Assembly (NCBI GenBank): GCA_035548495.1
Contig: DASZSV010000084.1
Span: 1-64,000 of the forward strand
Origin: CAILZL01 sp035548495
Lineage (GTDB): Bacteria > Pseudomonadota > Gammaproteobacteria > Steroidobacterales > Steroidobacteraceae
Reading direction: 5' to 3'
DNA length: 64,000 nt
The notes beneath the pieces were generated by a model, which saw only the letters and a program-made list of their open reading frames with translations, ran no database searches and was not told where the DNA came from. Made by a program: the position numbers and the translations under genes. Positions 43,750 to 52,295 of this stretch are shown piece after piece; the first letter of the stretch is position 1; every line of letters begins with the position of its first letter.

Positions 43750-45363
43750 TCAATGTTTCTTTTTTTGCAATTCGTATGCCTGACGATCGAAATTTGAATA
43801 CTCCACGCTCCACGTCGATCCGTCATCCGACGAATGCCAGATTGCTGCGTATCCAAATTGAGCACCGGCTTCAACGCCCAGCAAGCCCTGTGCCGGCAGC
43901 GGCACCAGATTCGCTTCGATACCAAACTTGTTGCTGCAAATAGTCCATGTCTTGCCCTGATCCATGCTTCTTTGCAATTCGCTGTGTGAAAACGGCCCGC
44001 CGCCCGCAACCAGCAAAGCGCCATCTGCAAGTACGCGCGGTGCGTACATCTTCACTTTATATGGCGACTGGACAACCTGCCACGTAGCGCCATCGTCATA
44101 GGACACATACATGTGTGCAAACATACCGCCAAACCCGCCTCCGGGTGAAGTCAGGATGCCAAGGCCCTTTTCACTGGGAGCGATGGTGATGAGACGGTCG
44201 TTGTTCGGCGCGTGTGCTTCGGACCATTTATCCGTGGCAAAGTCGTAACTTCGAATAATGCCTTGCGAAATTGCATATGAAAAACCATGCTGTGTTCGCC
44301 ACATCCAGAAACTGTTGGCGCCCGACCAGAAACTGAACGCCATATTTTCCACACGCATGGGCGCCCAATCACCATGATCGAGTTTCATCGAGTGATACAG
44401 CGTCACTTTGTCTTTTTCCTGATCGGCAACGTACCATCCAGCACTTGAATTGCCGGCCACGTACAACAGATTTCCAGGAGGAAGGTTGCCGGAATCAAGT
44501 GTTGAAAGTTTCCCGCCGGTATCCAGCCGCACAATGGTGTTGAACTCGCCAACCGCAACAGCAAGTGCATTGACACCATCGACATCACCTGACAACACGG
44601 GCGTAACGGCCAGCAATGAGTTCAAATCACCGGTTCGAACAGCCCGCCAGCGGCCATTGTGATTTCTGATCAACAGCGTACCCAACCGGCTGGCCGCGAT
44701 AACACTGCCATCCTTGAGTTCAGCCGGTGTGTCGGCGCCAACCGGGCGATCCATCGCATATTCTTCAACGCGATCATGTTCAGAACGCGGATTGATCCAG
44801 CCATTGGTGACTTCGTGATCGTATATGGCCGCATTTGACGGCGAAAAGCGTTTCACCAATCCGGTATTCGAGGTGATCAACTCACTTCGTCCCATCAGCA
44901 GGAACGAATTGATTGGCGTCATGACAATACGCCCCAGATCAGCAACCTTTCCGGCGGTAACGTGAATATTCCCGATCAGCTTCTTTGCACCATCACCAAA
45001 CGGCACATAGATGGTTCCAACATTGAACTGGTCGAATGCATAGTCGCCTTCAGGAAGGATGCCGATAAACAACGCCGTGTCTCGCGCCAGACTGGCAGCC
45101 ACATTGTGCAACACTTCTATTTTTTCGGGCTGATCCTGACGCCTGTTCTGCAGTTGCAATTGGATCGACTCAATTTGGCCCACCTGACCCGTGTTTCCGG
45201 TGACTGAAACAACCACATATCCTTCATTCTTGTCTGCCACCGCTTTGGATGGTTCAGGTGCGTTGCTGATCGAAACGCATCCGCCAATCAACTGGCTTCC
45301 GAGCACCAGCCCCGCAAAACGCAGCAGCCATTTACGCTGCAACAGATGCTTTTTATTGATCAT
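43750..45363 (-). CDS. Asp-box (sialidase-like) lipoprotein
   Basis: About 537 residues. Lipoprotein signal with lipobox LIGGC (LVLGSQLIGGCVSIS). The first 150 residues are beta-rich with the VSVTGNTGQVGQIESIQLQL region. The remainder is propeller-like with repeated Asp-box motifs S-x-D-x-G-x-T-W: SYDDGATWQ, SMDQGKTWT and SSDDGSTWS. Asp boxes occur in sialidases, photosynthesis assembly factor Ycf48-like proteins and surface lipoproteins; no catalytic residues of sialidases can be identified. The start at 45363 restores the signal peptide. The four-helix membrane protein gene follows 22 bp later. Confidence 0.75.
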   Translation of the reverse strand: MINKKHLLQRKWLLRFAGLVLGSQLIGGCVSISNAPEPSKAVADKNEGYVVVSVTGNTGQVGQIESIQLQLQNRRQDQPEKIEVLHNVAASLARDTALFIGILPEGDYAFDQFNVGTIYVPFGDGAKKLIGNIHVTAGKVADLGRIVMTPINSFLLMGRSELITSNTGLVKRFSPSNAAIYDHEVTNGWINPRSEHDRVEEYAMDRPVGADTPAELKDGSVIAASRLGTLLIRNHNGRWRAVRTGDLNSLLAVTPVLSGDVDGVNALAVAVGEFNTIVRLDTGGKLSTLDSGNLPPGNLLYVAGNSSAGWYVADQEKDKVTLYHSMKLDHGDWAPMRVENMAFSFWSGANSFWMWRTQHGFSYAISQGIIRSYDFATDKWSEAHAPNNDRLITIAPSEKGLGILTSPGGGFGGMFAHMYVSYDDGATWQVVQSPYKVKMYAPRVLADGALLVAGGGPFSHSELQRSMDQGKTWTICSNKFGIEANLVPLPAQGLLGVEAGAQFGYAAIWHSSDDGSTWSVEYSNFDRQAYELQKKKH

Positions 45364-45656
45364 GTGTACGGAGTCCTTGCGATTGAAATGTCTTCCGATA
45401 TCACGCCTTTTGCGCAGCGACTTGAAAAAGCAGGAGAGTTTATTTTTCAACAACCTGTTAAAGAATAACACACCGGATTATCACGCCACTACTGGCCGTT
45501 TCAGGAGAAAGGATGAGGCCGGTCTGCCAGACATTCAGTGCCTAGTCCGCAACAGATATAACCATACAAGGGGACTTTGGACACCGGCTGGAGCCCAAGT
45601 AGATGAGATCGGCGTGAAGTCGCCACAATGATTCAGACAGGCTCAAGCAAGCCCTG

Positions 45657-46013
45657 TCACTCTCCCCTGTATTCACACCCGCTGGTACAGGTTTCATGCA
45701 CCACTACTTTGGATAACAACGGCAGTACAGGTTTGGTTGTCTTCCATATCCAGCGTGCGAGATTTTCGCTGGTGGGATTTTCAAGTCCCGCAATATCATT
45801 GAGATAATGATGATCGAGTTGATCGTAAATCGGCTGAAAGGCCTGCTTTACATCGGCAAAGTCCATCACCCAACCGCTGTGTGCATCCACATCACCGGAC
45901 AAATGCAGTTCGATGCGGAATGAATGTCCATGCAATCGCGAGCATTTATGACCCGCGGGCACATGTGGCAGACGATGCGCGGCTTCAATGGTGAAGATGC
46001 GGAAGATATCCAT
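45657..46013 (-). CDS. queD: 6-carboxy-5,6,7,8-tetrahydropterin synthase
   Basis: A 118-residue PTPS-family enzyme of queuosine (7-deazaguanine) synthesis. Zinc ligands and the active cysteine are in AAHRLPHVPAGHKCSRLHGHSF; the WVMDFADVK and LDHHYLND segments and the C-terminal HETCTSGCEYRG (with the catalytic Glu) are also present. The start at 46013 (MDIFRIFTIEAAHRL) is the natural one. It lies 49 bp after a Cys-rich small protein gene on the same strand. No queC or queE is visible here. Confidence 0.93.
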   Translation of the reverse strand: MDIFRIFTIEAAHRLPHVPAGHKCSRLHGHSFRIELHLSGDVDAHSGWVMDFADVKQAFQPIYDQLDHHYLNDIAGLENPTSENLARWIWKTTKPVLPLLSKVVVHETCTSGCEYRGE

Positions 46014-46062
46014 GATGATCACACGCCGCTGATTGCGGCATCGTGTGTAATGGTTTTGGCGA

Positions 46063-46431
46063 TCAGGCAGCCTTGCGTTTGCGGCTGGTGCAACTGCACG
46101 TGCCACAGGCACAGCGCACCGAATTGCAGTCGGTGCATACGGAGAAATCCACTGAACCAAAATGACGACGGCAACTTTCGCAATAAGGCTTGCGGCGTGA
46201 CACGCGGGCGAGACGATAGGCGTCAACGCTGATGGCGGAATCCTGCATCACATCGGCCTCGCACACACCCAGATCCTTGTTGACAATGTCGCGGCGGAAC
46301 GTGGTGGCCGACATGCTGTTGATCTTGAACAGGCGCAGTTGATCCTTGTTGATACCCATTTGTGCAACCGGATCGTAAATCACCACCCCCAGCTTGGGAT
46401 GGAACCGCACCTGAAAAGATTCACTGCTCAT
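46063..46431 (-). CDS. Hypothetical Cys-rich zinc-ribbon-like protein
   Basis: About 122 residues. Residues 1-80 are ordinary and acidic/basic mixed (SSESFQVRFHPKLGVVIYDP). The tail has four closely spaced Cys pairs: YCESC, VCTDC, RCACGTC and SC, then a basic end (TSRKRKAA). That pattern suggests zinc binding and possibly nucleic acid contact, but no family is recognised. The start at 46431 is chosen as the second Met; 46491 is possible. It precedes queD by 49 bp on the same strand. Confidence 0.6.
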   Translation of the reverse strand: MSSESFQVRFHPKLGVVIYDPVAQMGINKDQLRLFKINSMSATTFRRDIVNKDLGVCEADVMQDSAISVDAYRLARVSRRKPYCESCRRHFGSVDFSVCTDCNSVRCACGTCSCTSRKRKAA

Positions 46432-46575
46432 GGCCTTGCCTGATACTGTTCGCGTAAAGAGACCGCAATTTTGCGGCAATGCTGTTGTCATGGCAACGGG
46501 TTAAGGGGGTTGATTACCCTTAATTTTCCAATTTTGCCCTGAAATTTAAGGATTACGCACCATCACGGCCTGCAA

Positions 46576-48798
46576 TCAACTCCCGCAGGGGCGAGTTATG
46601 GCAAAGCAGCAATGAATCTTTGGATTGCGCTCAAAGTCCTTCGGCAAAGTCTGCCGCGACCAGTCTTCAATTGTGAACGTTGCCAGAGCCTCACGATCCA
46701 GCTTGAAGCGTGTGTAATTGTTGGAAAAAATGATCATGCCGCCGGGCGCCAGCAGTTCGGCCGTCAAATGCAGTAATCGCACATGGTCTTTCTGGATATC
46801 GAAATCCTGATCCATGCGTTTGGATCGCGAGAAGGTCGGCGGATCAACAAAAATCAGATCATATTGCCGCTGCTTTGCTTGTGCTTCATGCGATAACCAT
46901 TGCAGACAATCGGCCTGAATGAATTCGTGCTGTGCATTCAACAGGCCATTCAATTTCAGATTGCGTTCTGCCCAGTCGAGATAGGTGTTGGACATGTCAA
47001 CAGTGGTGGAACTCACCGCACTACCCGCTGCCGCATACACCGTCGCTGATCCGGTGTAAGCAAACAGATTGAGAAAACGCTTGCCCCTGGCCAGTTCAAA
47101 AATTTTCTGCCGCGTGATGCGATGATCCAGAAATAATCCCGTGTCCAGATAATCAGTGAAGTTCACGTAGAAACGGAAAGCGCCTTCACTGACGATATGC
47201 GAATCGTGCCGTGAATCCAGCTTCTCGTACTGGGTGTTATCGCTTTGCTGCTTGCGGGTGCGCACATGGATACGTTCGCGCGGCACTTCCAGCACTTCCG
47301 GCAACACCGAAAGAAATTGCAGGCGGCGAGTGCGTGCAGCATCGCGATTTACCGTTTCAGGCGCAGCATATTCCTGCACATAAGCCCAGTTGAGTTTTTC
47401 ATCTTCGGCGGACCCATACAGATCGACCGCAAAGGAATACTCCGGCATGTCGGCATCATAGACACGATAACAACGAATATCATTCTTGTGCGCCCATGCA
47501 TTCAGCGCCTTCAGATTCTTGCGCAACCTGTTGGCCACCATGTCTGCGCCGGGTTGCTTGCGGGCTTCGTCGAGCCGGTCATCAAAACTGGGTCGCGACT
47601 CCGGTGTATTGAAACTGGATGTTTCAATTTCAAAGCGTAACAGCCGGCACTCCAGCGCGCCGTTATATAATGTGTGGGACCGTTTGGCATTGATGCGCAA
47701 TTCTTTGGCGAGTGGCGGGTTGCCGGTGAACACTGCCGCTTTCCAGCCGGAAAAATGTTCGCGTAATTTTGTTCCAAGCTCTTCGTACAAACCACGCAGG
47801 CGATCCGCATCGCCAATGCGTTCGCCATACGGCGGATTGGTTACCAGCATTCCCTGCTCGCCGAGTTCATTGACCAGCGCCGACAACATGCGTTTTTCAA
47901 AGTGAACAAGTTCACGCAGTCCCGCGCGTTCGGCATTCTCCAATGCAGCACGAATCGCAAAGGCATCCTGATCGTAACCCACCAGTTTCAATTTACCTGT
48001 TGACTTGCCTTCGCGCGCACGTTGCGATGCGTCGTCGAGCAGGCGTTGCCACAACTCGGCATCATGTCCGCGCCACCGCACCATGCCCCAATGTACTTTG
48101 TTCTGTACACGTAACAAGCCGGGCGCAACATCACAGGCCATCAAGGCCGCTTCGATGATAAGTGTTCCCGATCCACACATGGGATCGAGCAATGCATACT
48201 GTTCCTTCGCCAACGCGGGCCAGTTACAGCGTAACAAAATCGCAGCGGCCAGATTTTCTTTTAACGGTGCAGCCACACCACGTGCGCGATAACCACGGCG
48301 ATGCAGGCTGTCACCTGACAAATCAATACTCACCGTTGCCTGTTCACGATGCGCATGTATATTGATTTGCACATTGGGCGTATCGACATCCACTGAAGGA
48401 CGCTCGCCAAAGCGATCCCGGAATTGATCGACAATGGCATCCTTGGTTTTCAGCGCACCGAACTGCGTATGAGTGACGCCTTTTGACGTGCCCTGAAAAT
48501 CCACCGCCAGCGTTCCATTGGGTGAAAGATGTGTTGCCCAGTCTATTCTCTGCAATCCTTGGTACATGGCATTGGCATCGTGCGCGGCCACTTGCGCAAT
48601 CGGCATGAGAATGCGATTGGCGGTTCGTGACCACAAACAGGCGCGATAGGCAGTTTCCAGCGTGCCTTCAAACTCCACACCGGCTTTCATTTCGCGCGCA
48701 CGCGTTGCGCCACAGGCTTTCAATTCTGTAGCAAGTAAGTCGGCCACACCCAGGGGACAGGTGGCAAAGAATTTTTGCGATGGGGATTCGTTAGTCAC
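46576..48798 (-). CDS. rlmL: Fused 23S rRNA methyltransferase RlmKL
   Basis: A 740-residue bifunctional enzyme that in E. coli makes m2G2445 (RlmL half) and m7G2069 (RlmK half) of 23S rRNA. The N-terminal THUMP domain precedes the first SAM site (LLDPMCGSGTLIIEAAL, about 195) and its catalytic VTNPPYGERIG. The second methyltransferase has LNLFAYTGSATVYAAA (about 560) and FVDPPTFSRSKRM. Length matches the gammaproteobacterial fusion. The start is a GTG at 48798. Confidence 0.95.
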   Translation of the reverse strand: MTNESPSQKFFATCPLGVADLLATELKACGATRAREMKAGVEFEGTLETAYRACLWSRTANRILMPIAQVAAHDANAMYQGLQRIDWATHLSPNGTLAVDFQGTSKGVTHTQFGALKTKDAIVDQFRDRFGERPSVDVDTPNVQINIHAHREQATVSIDLSGDSLHRRGYRARGVAAPLKENLAAAILLRCNWPALAKEQYALLDPMCGSGTLIIEAALMACDVAPGLLRVQNKVHWGMVRWRGHDAELWQRLLDDASQRAREGKSTGKLKLVGYDQDAFAIRAALENAERAGLRELVHFEKRMLSALVNELGEQGMLVTNPPYGERIGDADRLRGLYEELGTKLREHFSGWKAAVFTGNPPLAKELRINAKRSHTLYNGALECRLLRFEIETSSFNTPESRPSFDDRLDEARKQPGADMVANRLRKNLKALNAWAHKNDIRCYRVYDADMPEYSFAVDLYGSAEDEKLNWAYVQEYAAPETVNRDAARTRRLQFLSVLPEVLEVPRERIHVRTRKQQSDNTQYEKLDSRHDSHIVSEGAFRFYVNFTDYLDTGLFLDHRITRQKIFELARGKRFLNLFAYTGSATVYAAAGSAVSSTTVDMSNTYLDWAERNLKLNGLLNAQHEFIQADCLQWLSHEAQAKQRQYDLIFVDPPTFSRSKRMDQDFDIQKDHVRLLHLTAELLAPGGMIIFSNNYTRFKLDREALATFTIEDWSRQTLPKDFERNPKIHCCFAITRPCGS

Positions 48799-49076
48799 AA
48801 GATATTCGCTTCATTTTATAAAGTATGGCCAGCCTCATATTGCCAAGGCTTGTCATTGCCGGTCAGTAGTCACATCATCATTTGCCTGCTCAGCAGACTC
48901 CACACTCCAATACATAGCTTGACGTGCCGAGCAACTGACGCCAACAATTCTGTTGAACACGCAGGCCTTGCCGTAACCTTAACTTTTTCCATACTCGGTG
49001 GTGATTCTGCAACGACAAAGCCTTTGCAACAGGCAGCTCAATACACCAACGAACAGCCATTCACTCAGTAATTCAC
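48799..49076. other. Spacer between rlmKL and the inverted repeat element
   Basis: Part of a 486-bp gap between rlmKL and lysS (48799-49284). No gene is supported in this part. Confidence 0.4.
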
Positions 49077-49285
49077 AGACGCGCGGCAAGGAGACGAGGT
49101 TAATCAATTGCAGAATCACATCATTACACACCGACACTAAAATGAGATTGGCCTGCGTGGTAGAAATGTCCACCAGAGAATATCAAAAGGTAAGTAGCAA
49201 GACGTCATTAAATGCTGCACGAAGCAGGCAGGCGATGCGGCCAAACCTGTGCAATTGATGAACCTCGTCCCCTTGCCATGCGTCT
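49077..49285. repeat. Short element with 35-bp terminal inverted repeats
   Basis: Arms at 49077-49111 and 49251-49285 match as inverted copies at 31 of 35 positions, sharing AGACGC..GGCAAGG.GACGAGGTT.ATCAATTGC (quoted as its conserved parts). The 139-bp interior has no gene. The right arm ends at the first base of the lysS stop codon. MITE-like by size and layout; no target duplication is evident. Confidence 0.55.
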
Positions 49286-50781
49286 TACACTTCCGGCCTC
49301 ATGTGCGGGAACAACAGCACATCACGAATGGAATCGGAATTGGTCATCAACATGACCAGACGATCAATGCCAATACCGAGACCCGCAGTGGGCGGCAATC
49401 CATATTCCAGTGCGCGAATGTAATCGGCATCGAAGAACATGGCTTCATCATCGCCCGCCGACTTGCGATCCACCTGTTCCTGGAAACGCTGCGCCTGATC
49501 TTCGGGATCGTTCAACTCAGAAAATCCATTTGCCAACTCGCGACCGCAGACAAAGAACTCAAAGCGATCCGTAATGAATGGATCGGCATCATTGCGTCGT
49601 GCCAGCGGCGACACTTCGGCCGGATAGGCATAGACAAAGGTCGGTTGCTGCAGGCGATGCTCACCGGTCTTCTCGAAGATTTCGATTTGCAGTTTGCCTG
49701 CACCATCCGAATCCTTGTACGGCAACTTCAACTTGTCACACCACGAACGCAAGTAGGCAATGTCACGCAGCTTGCTGCGATCAAAGTCCGCATTGAACTG
49801 CATGATGACTTCTTCAACCGTGATGCGTTGGAATGGCTGCGAGAAATCGAGTTGTATGCCTTCCCACCGCAATTGACGCGTGCCAATCACGGTATCGCAC
49901 AGACCGTGGAACAGACGTTCCACCAGATTCATAAGATCATGATAATCCGCATAGGCCTGATACAACTCCACCATGGTGAATTCGGGGTTGTGTCGTGTTG
50001 ACAGACCTTCATTGCGGAAGCTGCGATTGATTTCATACACGCGCTCAAAGCCGCCAACAACCAGACGTTTGAGATACAGCTCTGGCGCGATGCGCAGATA
50101 CATCTGCATATCCAGTGCATTGTGATGGGTAACGAAAGGCCGCGCAGTGGCGCCACCGGGAATGACCTGCAACATCGGCGTTTCCACTTCCATGAAATCC
50201 AGCGAGTCGAGAAAGTTGCGTAGATACTTGATCACCTGCACGCGGGTGCGAAACACCCTGCGGCTGTCTTCATTGATGATGAGATCTACGTAACGTTGAC
50301 GGTAACGTGTTTCATGATCGGAAAGTCCATGCCACTTGTCGGGCAGGGGACGCAATGATTTCACCAGCAAACGCAGCCGTGACACCTTGACGGAAAGTTC
50401 ACCGGTCTTGGTTTTGAACAAGGTGCCCTCAGCGGCGACGATGTCACCTACGTCCCATGATTTGAACGCATCATATGTTTCGTTGAGCGATGCCTGCTGC
50501 AAAAACAATTGCAACTGCCCGCTGCGATCCTGAATTTTTACAAAGCTGGCCTTGCCCATGATGCGCTTGGCCATCATGCGGCCGCTGACTTTCACATTCA
50601 CTGTATTGGTTTCAAACCAGGTCGTGTCGTGTTCGTTGTAGGCAGTGAAAATATCGTCAGCCAGTGCATCACGACGAAAATCATTGGGGAATGCCTGCCC
50701 GTGTTCGCGCAGCCTGTCGAGTTTGGCGCGGCGCTCGGCAATCAGCTTGTTCTCGTCTGGTGGAATTTCGTTTTCGGTCAT
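49285..50781 (-). CDS. lysS: Lysyl-tRNA synthetase, class II
   Basis: A 498-residue class II synthetase. An OB-fold anticodon-binding domain (GRMMAKRIMGKASFVKIQDR, about 67-86) precedes the catalytic core with motif 1 around FMEVETPMLQ, motif 2 in FRNEGLSTRHNPEF and motif 3 in GLGIGIDRLVML. Lies 207 bp after prfB, the same prfB-lysS order as in E. coli, and the two may be cotranscribed. Confidence 0.97.
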   Translation of the reverse strand: MTENEIPPDENKLIAERRAKLDRLREHGQAFPNDFRRDALADDIFTAYNEHDTTWFETNTVNVKVSGRMMAKRIMGKASFVKIQDRSGQLQLFLQQASLNETYDAFKSWDVGDIVAAEGTLFKTKTGELSVKVSRLRLLVKSLRPLPDKWHGLSDHETRYRQRYVDLIINEDSRRVFRTRVQVIKYLRNFLDSLDFMEVETPMLQVIPGGATARPFVTHHNALDMQMYLRIAPELYLKRLVVGGFERVYEINRSFRNEGLSTRHNPEFTMVELYQAYADYHDLMNLVERLFHGLCDTVIGTRQLRWEGIQLDFSQPFQRITVEEVIMQFNADFDRSKLRDIAYLRSWCDKLKLPYKDSDGAGKLQIEIFEKTGEHRLQQPTFVYAYPAEVSPLARRNDADPFITDRFEFFVCGRELANGFSELNDPEDQAQRFQEQVDRKSAGDDEAMFFDADYIRALEYGLPPTAGLGIGIDRLVMLMTNSDSIRDVLLFPHMRPEV

Positions 50782-50834
50782 GATCTTCTCAACATATCAC
50801 TTCATTCATTACAGCGCGGCTACTTGTACATAGT

Positions 50835-50856
50835 CATTCCCGCTTACGCGGGAATG
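50835..50856. repeat. CATTCCCGC hairpin between prfB and lysS
   Basis: CATTCCCGC-ttac-GCGGGAATG, a perfect 9-bp stem. This is a very common intergenic palindrome type in proteobacteria and may be REP-like. It sits 53 bp upstream of the lysS ATG. Confidence 0.5.
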
Positions 50857-50955
50857 GCTCATCAAAATCTTTGCAACATCACCAAACCAAGTCAATGCAC
50901 CACATGAGGCAAGCCGCGCCGAACAAGCATCAAGCTATTTACCCCTCACCCCCGC

Positions 50956-50980
50956 CCCCTCTCCCTCAAGGGGCGAGGGG
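50956..50980. repeat. GC-rich hairpin after prfB
   Basis: CCCCTC and GAGGGG frame CTCCCTCAAGGGGC. It is the widespread CCCCTC-type intergenic repeat, placed 8 bp after the prfB stop. Possible weak terminator or attenuator ahead of lysS. Confidence 0.5.
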
Positions 50981-50988
50981 AGCATGAT

Positions 50989-52084
50989 TTAAAGCCCCTG
51001 TTTCAAACTCGCTTCCATGAATTGATCCAGATCACCGTCCAGCACCGCTGTGGTGTTACCCACTTCAACACCGGTGCGTAAATCTTTAATACGCGATTGA
51101 TCCAGCACGTAGGAACGAATCTGGTTGCCCCAGCTGACATCGGATTTCGAATCTTCCAGCACCTGTGCTGCTGCATTGCGCTTGTTCACTTCCAGCTCGT
51201 ACAACTTGGCTTTCAGCATCTTCATCGCCTTGTCGCGATTCTTGTGTTGTGAACGTTCCGCCTGACACGCGACGACAATACCGGATGGCACATGCGTGAT
51301 TCGCACGGCGGATTCAGTTTTATTCACATGCTGACCACCGGCGCCGCTGGAACGGTATACATCGGTTTTCAGATCAGCAGGATTGATGGTGATGTCGATA
51401 TCATCATCCACTTCAGGTGAAACGAACACCGACGCAAACGAAGTATGGCGACGCGCATTGGAATCGAAGGGTGATTTGCGCACCAGACGATGCACACCGG
51501 TTTCGGTACGCAGCCAGCCATAGGCATAGTCTCCTTCAAAACTGATGCTGCAACTCTTGATGCCCGCCACTTCTCCGCCATTGGCGTCGGTCACTTCGGT
51601 TTTGAATCCATGTTGATCGCCCCAGCGCAGGTACATGCGCATCAACATATTGGCCCAGTCCTGTGCCTCGGTGCCGCCCGCGCCCGCTTGAATATCGAGA
51701 TAGGCATTGTGCGAATCCATCTTGCCGGGAAACATGCGGCGGAATTCCAGGTTCTTTACATCGCGTTCGGCTGCCTGCACATCGCGCGCAACCTCGGCAA
51801 TGGCATTGTTATCGTTCTCGGCGACTGCCATGTCCAGCAATTCACCGGCATCCGTCAAGCTGCGATGAATGCGGTCCAGTAACCCGACTGTCTGTTCCAG
51901 TTTGGCGCGTTCACGCCCCAGTTCCTGCGCGCGTTCGGGCGTATCCCAGATCTTTGGATCTTCCAGTTCGCGATTGACCTCAGTCAGCCGCTCGCTTTTG
52001 TTGTCGTATTCAAAGAAACCCCCTTAACGCAGTGCTGCGTGTCATGAGGTCTTCAATGCTGCGGCGAATCGGATTGACTTCCAT
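50989..52084 (-). CDS. prfB: Peptide chain release factor 2, with programmed +1 frameshift
   Basis: RF2 recognises UGA and UAA stops and releases the peptide with its GGQ loop (SGAGGQHVNKT). The first frame runs from ATG 52084 for 24 codons (MEVNPIRRSIEDLM..., ending RGFL) to a TGA at 52012-52010. A +1 shift there leads into the main frame (EYDNKSERLTEVNRELEDP...), ending at 50989. The joined product is 364 residues, close to the 365 of E. coli RF2. The ORF starting at 51858 is only a fragment of it. The recoding site is annotated separately. lysS follows downstream. Confidence 0.96.
52010..52024 (-). promoter_or_regulatory. prfB frameshift site
   Basis: The mRNA-strand sequence is AGG GGG TTT CTT TGA followed by A. 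The AGGGGG acts as an internal Shine-Dalgarno just ahead of the CUU UGA slippery stop. RF2 shortage lets the ribosome shift +1 and make RF2, an autoregulation known in most bacteria. E. coli has AGG GGG TAT CTT TGA C; the spacer codon and the base after the stop differ here. Confidence 0.95.
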
Positions 52085-52295
52085 CGGTGCAAACTCGGCA
52101 AGGTCGTGTGTAAAGGGCCGCTATGTTAGCAGTTACCGCAATTGCATGCATTTATGGCTTAAAGCCAAGATTTCACCGCTATTCGCGCACGCGCCGGTAC
52201 GTATAGTCGGCCTCATTCTGTAATAAATCCCTGTCAACGTTGTTTTTACCTTTGTTTTCGACCGTTGTTATTGACTTGTGAATATGGAGATCTGC

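Noticed and set aside
50989..51858. 289-residue ORF as a truncated prfB
   Set aside because: The missing N-terminal part is present upstream and joined by the programmed frameshift; it is neither a truncation nor a sequencing error.
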